DNA from: Sternotherus odoratus
Taxonomy: Eukaryota; Chordata; Testudines; Kinosternidae
Reading direction: 5' to 3'
Length of the DNA: 64,000 bases
Assembly (NCBI GenBank): GCA_032164245.1
Contig: JAVMKO010000010.1
Location: forward strand, 32,686,189 to 32,750,188
How positions within the stretch are numbered: position 1 is the first letter of the stretch; every line of letters begins with the position of its first letter. Below the pieces are notes generated by a model. The model saw nothing but the letters and a program-made list of their open reading frames with translations. It made no database searches and was not told where the DNA came from. Of this stretch, positions 12,501 to 20,839 are shown one piece after another. A program made the translations under genes and the position numbers.

Positions 12501-14471
12501 GATGGTTCTCCGTTGTCAGCATAAAAATCTGCACCAAGTTAAAACTGCGGGCCTGATTTAAAGTAATTGGATCCCTCCCATTGACTTCATTTGGCTTTGG
12601 CTCATGCCCTGAAATTGTACAGACAGTAGAAAATAAATGGAATGTATTGCCAAAATAAATAACCAGGGCCCCTACACTGAATGGATTCTTTATAGTTCAT
12701 TCAGTGAAAACCTCTATTTTTAAATTTAAATGAGGCTGCCACAAAAACTGCAGACTCCTGCACAGGAGGATCACAGAATCCAGGAGCCTTGCTATCAAAT
12801 TTGGATCCAGCTTGCTACAAAGTTTGTTTATGATCAAAACATTCACAGAGAAGGGATGTGCTTTGATCTAGATTCCTACAGAATGGGTAGTTTTCTCTCT
12901 TCCTGTCACCTACAGAGTGGAGGGAGGTCCTTCGGAAACCAGTACAGGATGGGAGGAGAGAGAGAGAATACTGTGGGCTCTATGATTCAGGCATCTCCGG
13001 TTGCTAAAATGGAAATCCAGAAAGCTGGGGATGAGGGCTGGGGAAATGGACAATCCCTGCATAACCTACATTCCATACACGCAGCAACACATGACCTGAG
13101 GTGTTGACATGATCTCTTCCTATCTCTGCATCACTTTCTTCTGCCCATTCCCACCTCCATCCCCCTCCCAGTCTGGTCAGGAACCTCAGGCCTCTTTCAG
13201 TTACTGGAACTGAAAAGCTTAACTAAGGCTCCCAACATGCCAGCTGAACTTTCTTTCCAACAGCTGACAAGATACAGCACTGCGACCCCGACAGCTCTGT
13301 GTACCTTCAACAGCCTTTCCAGATTTGTTCTTATCACCACCAATCAGTTTCACAATTACATTGCCAAAATATCATCTCCTGTATCCAAACCTCATGGGGC
13401 ACCTTGAGCTCTGGAGTGAAGGAATCCCAAATATATGAATCATCCAAAGGGTATTAAACCAGACCATCTAGCAACTCAAGCAATATAAATGGATTATGTA
13501 TTTGGCCTATGTTTAAGAAAGGTGCCACGAATTCTCTCTCTTCCCTCATTCTCTCTCTTTTTTCAAAGAACCACGATAATTGGGTTGGTTCCAAAATATA
13601 AGAGCATTCTGAATTTTCCTTTTACTTTAAAGCAAAAGCTATTATATTTATCTTTTTTTGGACTGTAAGTCTATTCACTCCAGGCTAATACTGACATCTG
13701 CTGGACAAATTGGTTACTCTAGCAATAATACATTTTTTAAAATGTATATATATATATATATATATACACATACACACATTTTAAAAAATGTATTATTGCT
13801 AGAGTAACCAATTTGTATATATATACTTCTATATTTGTATAGCTTGTCCTCTTCCATCTTACACTAGCATCCAACTTTTAAGTTCTATGCCTTAACTACT
13901 GAGACTATTTATATTGCACAATCTGAACTACAAATTTGGAGTTCCAGAAAGCATATGGCACTTTTTATTGTATGTATCTCAAATTCAGGTTTGCTGACTT
14001 TACTGACTTCTAAATTTTGACAACAGTGAGCCCTGCAAAACACACATAATGATGAGAGACAAAGCTGGTTTCCATCATATGATATCAACAAAACAGTCAG
14101 GTAAGCTCTTACTGTGAGAATTTGTGAGTTCTTTATTTGCTGATCATGGGAAAAGAGACAGAAAAATGCCCAGCCTGATTTTCAGACCTGAGGACCAGCA
14201 TTCAGAATCAGCTTTAAAATTCTAACTTACCCAATCTGATCACCACTAAGGAAAAAAGGAAACAGGAAGATATCATTTTTACAGTTTCTCTTCTAACTCT
14301 AGAGCATAAGTTACTCACCCCAGGAATCTCCAGCAATTCTGAGACAAGAATAGGCAACTTCAGGGCAGCCACACTTCCAGTAACACCCACTAAGACATGA
14401 TACTTCTTTTGTGGTGTGGGCAAGCTGTTTTGCGGGGAAGGCTGTGGCTCTGAAAGGGTTAAGGGCTCCAT
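471..14471 (-). CDS. PPCDC: PPCDC, phosphopantothenoylcysteine decarboxylase (5' part; 3' exons off the left edge)
   Basis: Coding exons 14319-14471, 6723-6818 and 471-599 join in phase 0 to give residues 1-126; human PPCDC has about 204, so roughly 80 C-terminal residues are beyond position 1. The enzyme is an FMN-dependent cytosolic decarboxylase that turns 4'-phosphopantothenoylcysteine into 4'-phosphopantetheine in coenzyme A synthesis. Visible family features are the flavin-binding start HVLVGVTGSVAALK (residues 25-38), TERAKHF in exon 3, the catalytic histidine in VLHIDLRRWAD (His94 here) and ANTLAKIANGICDNLL. The PAMN motif and catalytic cysteine region should lie in the missing exons. 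The start ATG at 14471 begins MEP as in human and has an in-frame TGA seven codons upstream. No frame damage is seen. Confidence 0.95.
1189..2343. mobile_element. Element with long terminal inverted repeats, unclassified
   Basis: The left end starts TGACAGACATGG and the right end is its reverse complement (…ATCTGTCA). About 80 bp of the arms match well (shared blocks TTTCCTGCAATATCC and GAATTAAGTTTAA) and the match continues in patches for some 240 bp (for example TTCCTAGGAAAT against TTCTAGGAAATG). No coding capacity is visible and no clear target-site duplication. It could be a long-TIR DNA transposon, or two LTRs of one family in opposite orientation. Confidence 0.6.
2648..3008. mobile_element. 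hAT-type MITE with perfect 8-bp target duplication
   Basis: Ends are CAGGGCCATCTCTA and TAGGGATGGCCCTG in inverted orientation. GAGCCAGG flanks both sides (2640-2647 and 3009-3016), the 8-bp duplication expected of the hAT superfamily. The 361-bp body is GC-rich and non-coding; the ORFs over it are spurious. Confidence 0.85.
4020..5060 (+). pseudogene. PIF/Harbinger (HARBI1-like) transposase, decayed
   Basis: An open stretch from 4473 to 5120 encodes the C-terminal part of a DDE transposase of the PIF/Harbinger group. It shows VIDSTHTPI (Asp17 of the stretch), GWSRKVHD, FRNTGLLRKLQ, PIVILGDPAFPLKPWLMKPY (Asp105), and RMTVECAFGYLKACWR (Glu141), so the catalytic triad survives. Upstream, about 4020-4470, the N-terminal half with the DNA-binding part is readable but broken by stops and frameshifts (for example a TAG soon after TGGTGGGATCAC). 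The whole element probably begins near 3640 (TGTCTATACTGGCAAG) and ends near 5110; its TIRs were not resolved. It is domesticated HARBI1's transposon relative, not a host gene. Confidence 0.85.
5128..5165 (+). repeat. MIR-like SINE scrap
   Basis: The stretch reading GTGGCAGAGCCAGGAATAGA and then ACCCAGATCTCC matches the conserved 3' part of MIR core-SINEs. Confidence 0.5.
6250..6362 (+). repeat. SINE-like amniote repeat with (ATA)n tail
   Basis: It contains TGTAAGCTCTAGGACAGAGC and TGTACAGTGCCTAGCACAAT and ends in ATAATAATA. It belongs to the same family as at least six other stretches in this window. Confidence 0.6.
6723..6818 (-). CDS. PPCDC: PPCDC exon 3
   Basis: This 96-bp exon (32 codons, residues 52-83) runs from an acceptor ending TTAG|CTG (6820-6819 = AG) to donor CAG|GTCAGT. 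The translation reads LKVRVVTTERAKHF, then PQEIPVTLYSDTDEW, nearly the same as the human segment. It is too short to stand out as an ORF and was found by joining its neighbours. Confidence 0.96.
9216..9475. mobile_element. MITE fragment, mariner-like family
   Basis: It starts GGCTATGACTACACTGCAC and contains inverted blocks (AGTAAAACTTTTGTCA against TGACCAACAAAAGTTTTACTGAC) and TTTTGTCGACAGGAGAGC. The last block resembles the element at 49872-50147. The right end is not resolved. Confidence 0.5.
9486..10236 (+). pseudogene. Harbinger Myb/SANT-like accessory protein remnant
   Basis: The 9916-10236 reading frame and the frame just before it (CCAGTATGGAGCAATGGCGA) carry the Myb/SANT-like second protein of PIF/Harbinger transposons. 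Recognisable parts are GEEAVQSQLHSSRRNYDTL, RDMMERGHDWDAVLCRIKVK, ELQNAYCKAREANDHSGAAP, and FYKELNAILEGDPTSTGK. A +1/-1 frameshift in a run of G (GTTTGGGGGGGAGG) separates the N-terminal residues. The left part looks like the transposon's 5' end (ATGGCTACACTTGCATG). It is a dead copy. Confidence 0.75.
10830..10995 (-). mobile_element. CR1 LINE fragment
   Basis: The phrases AAGTGATAGAGAATTTAACA and GGTAAGCTGTTCCAATGATT, followed by AATTATTCCCACTGTTAAA, are typical of the reverse complement of the 3' part of sauropsid CR1 elements. The copy is diverged. Confidence 0.55.
11022..11772. mobile_element. Harbinger-type non-autonomous element with inverted minisatellites
   Basis: Terminal inverted repeats 11022-11038 (GGGCATGTCTTCACTAC) and 11756-11772 match at 16 of 17 bases and are flanked by TAA on both sides, the TWA duplication of PIF/Harbinger. 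Each end has a perfect hairpin: 13-bp arms at 11038-11050/11058-11070 and 18-bp arms at 11696-11713/11718-11735. Next come AAATCGAC-rich subterminal repeats. The core 11237-11578 is a GC-rich array of about 31-bp units. Left units read CCCGAGCAGCCCCGCG and right units read CGCGGGGCTGCTCGGG, so the two halves can pair. Long ORFs on both strands are repeat artefacts. Confidence 0.88.
11237..11578. repeat. Two inverted GC-rich minisatellite arrays
   Basis: Roughly three to four C-rich units (11237-11345) face about six G-rich units (11378-11578) across a short spacer with an ACAC run and GCGCCGGGC. Unit core GGGGCTGCTCGGGCGGGCGG. G-runs up to about ten bases make quadruplex formation possible on the plus strand of the right half. 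Confidence 0.85.
13707..13814. repeat. Perfect 39-bp inverted repeat around a (TA)n/(CA)n loop
   Basis: Positions 13707-13745 are the exact reverse complement of 13776-13814, separated by 30 bp of TA and CA repeats. The arms start AAATTGGTTACTCTAGCAAT. There are no mismatches, so the structure is young or is maintained by conversion. Confidence 0.95.
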
Positions 14472-14495
14472 TATGCAGCTTGGCGACAATCAAAT
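14319..14495 (-). CDS. PPCDC: PPCDC exon 2 (first coding exon)
   Basis: The acceptor is CCTTGTTTGTAG| before 14495, followed by 24 nt of 5'UTR containing an in-frame TGA. The ATG is at 14471-14469 and the donor is GG|GTGAGT after 14319. It encodes residues 1-51, including the Rossmann-like flavoprotein start. The first 22 residues are a variable tail that differs from human. Confidence 0.95.
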
Positions 14496-16029
14496 CTACA
14501 AACAAGGATAAACAGAATTTACCAGCCCTCCTTTGAACTCTGAGCTGGAATTACCCAATGTGCAGAGAAATTGCTAATTTGCTTCCCTACACAGAGTATC
14601 AGTAAGTGACCTCAAAACACTCTTCAGTTCAGAACAATATAAACTGATCCATCAACTGTCACATTTCTTTCAGTAATCAGGTGGGAGGGTCACCATAACA
14701 TTCTGCTCCTCAGCACTTGCCTATTATTTTAAAGATCACAACAGGGTTAACTGTGAAATTAACTTAACAATTTAAAAAATATTAGGTATTATGGCTCAAA
14801 GCACTCAATGCGCATTCACCAAAAGGGACTGCTTGGGATCAAGGGTTATATGAATGATGGCTGCCATTTTGGAGGACACCAGAAACGGATCCAGAGCTAA
14901 CTGGATATGTTGCTACAGCATAAGCTAAAGAGTCAGGTTCTGTAGTGTGGGGATGTAACAGACTCACATGCTCTGTGGATTGGGCATGGAGGGACACAGT
15001 GGGGTACAGTTGCAACATGCAAATCCTTAGAGTCGGGAACTCTGATCCACCTCTCACTAAAGTAAATGGGATCCTTTCTACATATGGAATAGCCCGATTG
15101 GTGAAAGTGAGTTAACAAAAGTACTTACAGGATACCCGGAGGTAAAATAGGTGGTGTTGAGGCAACATTTCTAAATCTTTAGAGGAATCCCATATTATTG
15201 TCAATTAACAAAGAGGCACAATGGAAGGGATCCCTTCCAGTGTTATTAAGGGAACCAAAATTATCAACATTATTGAAAAGTGGAAGGATCCTAGTAGATC
15301 CTAAATCAGGTCACCCAGGTTTAGGCTCGATCCTGCAAGGTGATGAACAATCTGACCCTGATCCAGAAAAGCCCTTAACCACTTGCTTAACTTTAAGTGC
15401 GAGTAGTCTGTGGGCCCCATGGCTTGGGGTCAGTATAATACTCAGTACCTTGCAGAATCTTCACCATTAAATAGCAATAAGTTTTAGCTAAATGACTTGA
15501 AAACAGACAGCCTAGATTCATGCTTCAGGACCTGCCAGGCTTTGTTTTTGGAAAGTCAACAGAAATAAATGTAAAGAGGCTATTTCATTTGTCCAAACTG
15601 GTACAGGATTTAGAGTCTGCTGTTCCCACTTAATATGGAAAAGGCACGTGACTCAGTCAAGTTGGATACCTCCAGTCTCTACTAGGAGTAGTGAATGTAT
15701 GTTGTTGTTTTTGAATGAATCAGTCACATGTAGGCACCTTCGCTCTCATACAAGAGTTATCATCAGCATCATCGTTTTCCTTCTTAGGAGCACCAAGAAC
15801 CCAGTCAGGGATTAAGGCCCCTGCAAACACAGTTTATCAGAAAAGCAGAAGTCACATTTTGTCACTTGCCTAACCAATGCCAGTCAAGACTGTTAGTATC
15901 TTGTGCATCACAGCAGAAGCAGACTGAAGTTACCACAAGCAATTACACTTCCTAAAATAACTGATGAATTAACTTACCTTTAAGGAACAAGACTGGGATT
16001 CAGGTTTGAGTCAACGCCCCATTCTGCAA

Positions 16030-16120
16030 CGGACAACCTGTGTGACATTGGATAAAACACTTAGTCTCCCTGTACTTCTGATCTATAAAATGGGGAGAAT
16101 AATATTTCCTTTCTCCCACC
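16030..16120 (-). repeat. MIR-like SINE fragment
   Basis: The segment with GTGTGACATTGGATAAAACA, CTTAGTCTCCCTGTACTTC and TATAAAATGGGGAGAATAAT is the reverse complement of a MIR core. Confidence 0.55.
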
Positions 16121-16129
16121 CTTTGTCTG

Positions 16130-16600
16130 GCCTGGTCTACACTTAAAATTTTAGGTTGGCATAGCCACATTACTGAGGGGTGTGCAACTATGACAACCTA
16201 ACCCCCATACAGGTTCAGCTAAACCAGGGGTAGGCAACCCATGGCAGCATGCGAGCGGATTTTCAGTGGCACTCACACTGCCTGGGTCCTGGCCACTGGT
16301 CTGGGGGGCTTTGCATTTTTATTTAATTTTAAATTAAGCTTCTTAAACATTTAAAAAACCTTATTTACTTTATATACAACAATCGTTTACTTCTATATTA
16401 TAGACTTATAGAAAGAGACCTTCTAAAAACATTACAATGGATTACTGGCAAGTGAAACCTTAAATTAGAGTGAATAAATGAAGACTCGGCACACCGCTCT
16501 AAAAGGTTGCCAAACCCTGAGCTAAGCCAACAGAAAAAAGCTTCCATCAACCTAGCTACCATCACTTGGAGATGTGGTGTTCCGTGTCTGATGAAAAAAC
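16130..16600. mobile_element. MITE interrupted by the hAT copy 16225-16519
   Basis: The left part starts TGGTCTACACTTAAAATTTT and includes GGTTGGCATAGCCACATTAC. The right part, after the nested hAT, holds AAGCTTCCATCAACCTAGCT, complementary to AGGTTGGC-type sequence on the left. The distal end was not fixed exactly. Confidence 0.5.
16225..16519. mobile_element. Non-autonomous hAT, copy 1
   Basis: Ends CAGGGGTAGGCAACC and GGTTGCCAAACCCTG are inverted, with flanks AGCTAAAC (16217-16224) and AGCTAAGC (16520-16527), an 8-bp duplication with one change. The 295-bp body is AT-rich (for example TTTATATACAACAATCGTTT). A second copy of the same family is at 63287-63592. Confidence 0.88.
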
Positions 16601-16684
16601 ATCTTCTGTTAGCATAAATTGCGTTTACATTACAGGATTATATCACATCACAGTTACAGCATCATAGCAATGCCACTGTCTCTC

Positions 16685-16780
16685 TCTCTCAATAAGTGTT
16701 TGTACAGCACTTAACACAATAGGACTGTGATCTCTGCTGGAGCCTCCAGGCAATATTGTAATATTAATAATAATGATGAT
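16685..16780 (+). repeat. SINE-like amniote repeat
   Basis: It contains AAGTGTTTGTACAGCACTTA and ACACAATAGGACTGTGATCT, and ends TATTAATAATAATGATGA. Confidence 0.5.
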
Positions 16781-16929
16781 TTTTCAGGATTCTGAATCAC
16801 TTGGGAAACATCCATTAAATAATAAAGATTACTTAAAACACCTCTCTTTAAAATGAACTTCAGATAAATTTGGGCATATGGGTAATGGGTCTCTAATAAT
16901 AAGCAAAATATGGTAGCAAGTAATTTGAA

Positions 16930-17545
16930 TAGCACCAGTCTAGATCCTCATTTAGGTTTTACAAGAACCCGGATTTTATCATAAGGTAGTGGCTGCACTG
17001 CAGTGAACCTATTTCATCTTTTAATTTTGCTAGGGCCACCTCTTTCCATTTCTGTTTCCATTCTTCAGGCATAGGGTAGTTACCTGAAGCCTGTTGTTTA
17101 CCACCAATATTTATACACATATATTTTTTGTAGGTTCCCTGCAGCTGTTTCCAATGTTTTATTCTGTTCCTAGGCTGGTTGTCTCTGGGCTGCTTGCATG
17201 TGTGGGAGGAGGGAGGGTGGGAGCATTCCAGGGCTCTGCAGCTTCTTTTGAGTCTTTTAACTCTTTCTTTGTTACTATTATTTGCCCCACCAATTTTGTG
17301 GCATGCTGTTTTAACCATTTAACAGCCATGGTCGTAGTATGCAACATTTTACATTTTAAAGCTACAATCTCTGCCCTAGTCTTACAAATTACATGACATG
17401 TTTCTTCCCCATTATATTTTTTAAACCCTGTGGGGATTTGCAAGGAGGGGTAAAGGGGATTCCTTAGCTTGTGGTCCTCTGTCATGTTAGATAGCAATTC
17501 CTACAGTGGACATCTTGCTTACTCACCAGATGAGCGGTTGGGGTC
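16930..17545 (-). pseudogene. Endogenous retrovirus gag-like fragment
   Basis: Two overlapping, frame-shifted open stretches on the minus strand (17497-17159 and 17318-16959) lie directly downstream of an LTR end and a primer-binding-like sequence (TTTGGTGACCCCAACC, about 17530-17545). They are lysine-rich and proline-containing and sit where gag should begin. Assignment is by position and composition; I do not recognise a specific gag. It is truncated near 16930 and broken by frameshifts. Confidence 0.5.
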
Positions 17546-17860
17546 ACCAAATGTCATCAGATGCCACCAGTGTGGTGCACTGCTCTGTTCAATGATGATA
17601 ACAGTCGGCTGCATGCATGTGTTCCCTCTGCAGATCGCTGACACAGCAGACCCCGAAAGAACCCCCAATGATCACAGACTCTGATAAGGTACGAAGGCAC
17701 CCGGCCAGGTTTATTGCCAAACAAACACAGTCAGTTTCCTACAGACTCTAAAGGACATACTACGAATACATGCCCCCTGAATATTACATTCTTCACTCAT
17801 GGTCCTGGGCCTAACATTCCCAGGCCCACTATGAGGGACTATAATGAATTGGAAAATAAA
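17546..17860 (-). mobile_element. ERV long terminal repeat (R-U5 clear), copy A
   Basis: Read on the minus strand it contains GTATGTCCTTTAGAGTCTGT, GGCAATAAACCTGGCC (poly(A) signal), CCTTCGTACCTTATCAGAGT and GTCTGCTGTGTCAGCGATCT. It ends ATGACA just before the primer-binding-like sequence. The U3 limit to the right is uncertain. Confidence 0.7.
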
Positions 17861-18309
17861 ATCTGTCCATCAGTTGTACGAGGGAATGTGCAGACTAAAG
17901 ACAGTTGGTGCATGAGCGTATGGATGGTAAAATAAGGTAACCACATAACAGTGTGTAGCAAAGTTAAACTGTGAGCCAAAGGCAGATCCTGCTCACAGAA
18001 GTTGGCAAGAAGGTGGCTGTCAGGATCACACCAGAATATCCTGGTATGAACACGTTTCACAGAGATAATGAGGAACAGGCTGACCCCTCCTAAGGACAGG
18101 GTAAAAAGGATAATATGACGAATATGGATGTTTTTTCGAACCAATGTGTACCAGTAGAGAGGCAGCACCCTGACACATAGAGGGGCTGTACCCCAATGCA
18201 TCTGGAGTGAGGTGTATCTTGTTTGTACCTGTGTATGCATAATAATGCATCCCTGAGTGGATATCTTTGTCTAGCCTAAGGGGCAGTTATAAGTCCCACC
18301 ACTGATTGA

Positions 18310-18580
18310 GACGGTCCATTGTCAGGGGACCCATATTCGTAGCATGTCCTGTCGAGTCCATGGGAAACTATTACTGTGCTTTGTTTGACAATAAACCTGG
18401 CCAGTTGCCTTCGTACCTTATCAGAGTCTGTGATCATTGGGGGTTCTCTCGGGGTCTGCTGTGTCAGCGATCTGCAGAGCTGGGGCAGCACAGAGGGAAC
18501 ACGAACGAACACACACACACACACACACACACACGACTTGGATAGCGCAGAGCGCCACACCGGTGACGTCTGACGACAAT
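18310..18580 (+). mobile_element. ERV long terminal repeat, copy B (opposite orientation)
   Basis: The same R-U5 as copy A but on the plus strand: GACAATAAACCTGGCCAG, CCTTCGTACCTTATCAGAGT and GTCTGCTGTGTCAGCGATCT. A (CA)n run interrupts U5, which ends CTGACGACA. No gag follows, so it is a solo or 3' LTR end. It stops within 40 bp of the PPCDC CpG island. Confidence 0.75.
18508..18535 (+). repeat. (CA)n microsatellite
   Basis: About 13 CA units in the U5 part of LTR copy B. Confidence 0.9.
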
Positions 18581-18853
18581 TCACTCCCAACATCCATTGC
18601 TATTTAGGAAATTACTGTACAAGACCCGGGAGGGCGGACACGCTGCTCCCCCCTTTTACACGGCAGAGGCGGCGAATGCCCGTGAGCTCCCCTCCCCCGC
18701 GACCTCCTGTAACCACGGCAGCCAGGGCGCGAGGGCAACCTCCAACCCCCTGAGTTACTGCAGCACCGCGGGTCCGGCCTCCCCCTTCAGCTGGACAGAC
18801 CCGCTGACAGCTCCGCTCCGCTCACCCCTGGGGCTGCGCTCGACCCAGCACTG

Positions 18854-18880
18854 CCGGAAGCGCTGCCGGTACCGGAAGCG
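18854..18880 (+). promoter_or_regulatory. Pair of ETS/GABP-type sites
   Basis: Two copies of CCGGAAGCG about 18 bp apart, upstream of the ZNF143-like site in plus orientation. This pairing is common in CpG-island promoters of mitochondrial and metabolic genes. Confidence 0.45.
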
Positions 18881-18894
18881 GCCGCGCGAGCAGA

Positions 18895-18914
18895 GCATGT
18901 TGGGATATGTAGTT
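18895..18914 (-). promoter_or_regulatory. ZNF143/SBS-like site
   Basis: On the minus strand the sequence ACTACATATCCCAACATGC closely fits the ACTACAATTCCCAGMATGC element bound by ZNF143/STAF, usually found within about 100 bp of housekeeping-gene starts. This suits an enzyme of CoA synthesis. Confidence 0.6.
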
Positions 18915-19440
18915 CTCTTCTCAGGGGGAAGCGCCCCCCCCCCCCTTTCCCGCCCTAAGCGCGCGCTCGTTCGTTCGCCTTGAGCCCCAGGTAGCTGAGT
19001 CTTACCGCGGAGGGCCGCCGGGGCTGTTTGCCACGCGGGAGGCCTATTCGCCCCCAAGTCAGTGACGTCACGGGGTCCCGCTTGACATCACGAGGGTGAC
19101 ACGGCGAGGAAGGCAGAGTGTTTCCGGCCCCTCCTACCTGCGCTCTGCACCCTCGGCTCCGCCCCTCCTCCTGGCCACACACAGGAGCTCTCGGCGCTGA
19201 GCTCCTGCCGTGTGCACGCGCGGGGGCTGTGACGTAACGGAGGCCGCCCGGCCGCCCGTCTCGAGCCGGCATCGCTCTTCCCCCTCCCCCCATCATCCCT
19301 GCTTCTCTGCCGGTGGCAGCCCGCTGGGCCCGGCTGCTGGGCCGCTCCCTGCTGCGCCTCCAGGGCCGGGGCCAGAGACAGATGCATCGCCTCAATTGCA
19401 CTCCAGATCCCCCAGCTCTGGATCCCGCGAAATGCTCCCT

Positions 19441-20839
19441 AGCACGGCTCAGCGCTGCCCCAAACCCAGCTACAATAATTACAGATCAATCATTAATTAA
19501 AGATTCTCTCATGTGACGAACGCTCCAGGCATATTGACCACCCTGCAGCGACCAGCACAGGACCCTGCCCTGGGCCTCGGGATTGGGGGTGCATCTGGCA
19601 GCTACCTGCCCCCAGCCTCAGCATGGGAGCAGATTGCAGCAGCGAGAAGGACTATTAGACTTCTACTGCCTGCATCCGACGAAGTGGGTATTAGCCCACG
19701 AAAGCTCATGCTTCAAAACTTTATAGTTAGTCTTTAAGGTGCCACAGGACTTTGTTAACTCTATTAGGTCCCCATTACTCCTGCAGGGTCTTATCCCACC
19801 TGAAAATGGTAGGACTTGAGCCCCTCTTTCTCCTAAAGGGGGAATTACCCAATGGAGCAGTGTTGGGTGCTCTGCTGCTACCACAGCTTCAGTTTCTGGC
19901 ACAGACCTGAATTTAGCTTCCAAGAATCCTTCCCCACAGAGCCCTGCTCTTAAGGGCACCCTTTGCTCCAGCAGACTTGGAGGCAAGGGGGGCAGGTGGC
20001 TAAGGGGTGACACGTACAGAACTAGCTAGCAGTGCCCAGGAGGCAGCAGGCAAGGGAGGTCACTGGGAAACCAGTGCTTTCTCCAGATCCATTCTATTAA
20101 TGGGCAGGGCAGTCTGGCCCCTCTGCAGAAAGATATTTGGTGAAAGAGGCTCCCTCATAAGAGGTGGGGTGTTTGGTAGAAATGGTCCCCAACCAAAGTC
20201 CGGGACCTGAGCACCCTTAAATTTTGGATCCAGATCCAAACATCTCCACTTCCCCCTGCAATAGGATGCAGGGAAAATCACCCTGGCAACAACCAAAGTA
20301 ATTGTAACCTATGCAGTCCCCAGTGTACAGGGCAAGAATGAGTTCCATCCATGCATTTCACAGCACATTACAGAGCAGCCCACAGTAATTCCAGTGTTAC
20401 TGACATCTTTTCAGGATCAGACACAAGAAAGCAAAATGTTCATTAGGCAATGGTGATGTGATGCAGAGCCTTGGAGTGCTGGATCACTGGTCTCAACTGG
20501 AGTGACACAGACAGTAACCAAATATGACCTGCAGATGGATCATTTTTGTCACTGTAAAAGGTCTTTGTGGTCTCCTTCCAACTCCTAATGTGTAGGTACC
20601 CCCTTTACATGTCAACCCCATATCTGGCAGGCCATAGGACTGCTACTAACAGACAGGGAACATCACTGGGTGGGTCTCTCCAACCTAAGTGTAGGAAAGC
20701 TTGCACTGCTGCTTCCTGTGCTGTAAGTGTCCTCTGGATAAAGAGGAGGCTTCAGTCTTAAGGAAGGTCAAGCCACACCGTTTACCCACACAAAACTCAC
20801 TTATAAAGAGCAACAAACGACATTTTCACACCTTCCTTT
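19441..20839. other. Intergenic gap between the PPCDC promoter and the SCAMP5 3' end
   Basis: It has a turtle-type interspersed repeat at about 19665-19758 and otherwise no recognisable feature. Short ORFs are not conserved-looking. Confidence 0.5.
19665..19758 (+). repeat. Common sauropsid interspersed repeat end
   Basis: The stretch GAAGTGGGTATTAGCCCACG, AAAGCTCATGCTTC, then GTTAGTCTTTAAGGTGCCAC and AGGACTTTGTT is, from memory, one of the commonest repeat signatures in turtle and crocodilian genomes. Confidence 0.7.

Larger units (their letters stand above)
6819..14318. other. PPCDC intron 2
   Basis: A 7.5-kb intron. 6830-8290 shows nothing recognisable. 8300-9060 has weak MITE fragments (GGTCTACA-type ends). 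9216-10240 is MITE plus Harbinger remnant. 10830-10990 is a CR1 scrap. 11022-11772 is a Harbinger-type element. 11780-13700 is apparently unique apart from a short palindromic repeat near 12544-12612. 13707-13814 is a perfect palindrome. The rest is unremarkable. Confidence 0.6.
14496..18825. other. PPCDC intron 1
   Basis: 14500-16020 has only a short palindromic repeat near 15300-15400. 16030-16130 is a MIR piece. 16130-16600 is a MITE split by a hAT element. 16685-16780 is a SINE-like copy. 16930-18590 is an endogenous retrovirus fragment and inverted LTRs. The right limit depends on which first-exon donor is used. Confidence 0.55.
18610..19440 (-). promoter_or_regulatory. PPCDC: PPCDC CpG-island promoter and untranslated exon 1 region
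   Basis: This is a GC-rich block with many CpGs between the last repeat of PPCDC intron 1 and the intergenic gap. Two good minus-strand donors could end exon 1: GCG|GTAAGA after 19006 and AGGG|GTGAGC after 18826. Two ETS-type CCGGAAGC sites (about 18854 and 18872) and a ZNF143/SBS-like site (18895-18914) favour a start near 18850-18950, and so the 18826 donor. The 19006 donor would need a start further right. Confidence 0.65.

Noticed and set aside
13741..13775. Possible origin or CRISPR-like structure at the TA/CA repeat
   Set aside because: It is a single palindrome with a microsatellite loop in a vertebrate intron. CRISPR arrays are not expected here and no spaced repeats exist.
18597..19401. 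ORFs of 100-148 codons in the PPCDC CpG island
   Set aside because: Typical stop-poor CpG-island sequence; the known PPCDC protein starts in the next exon.
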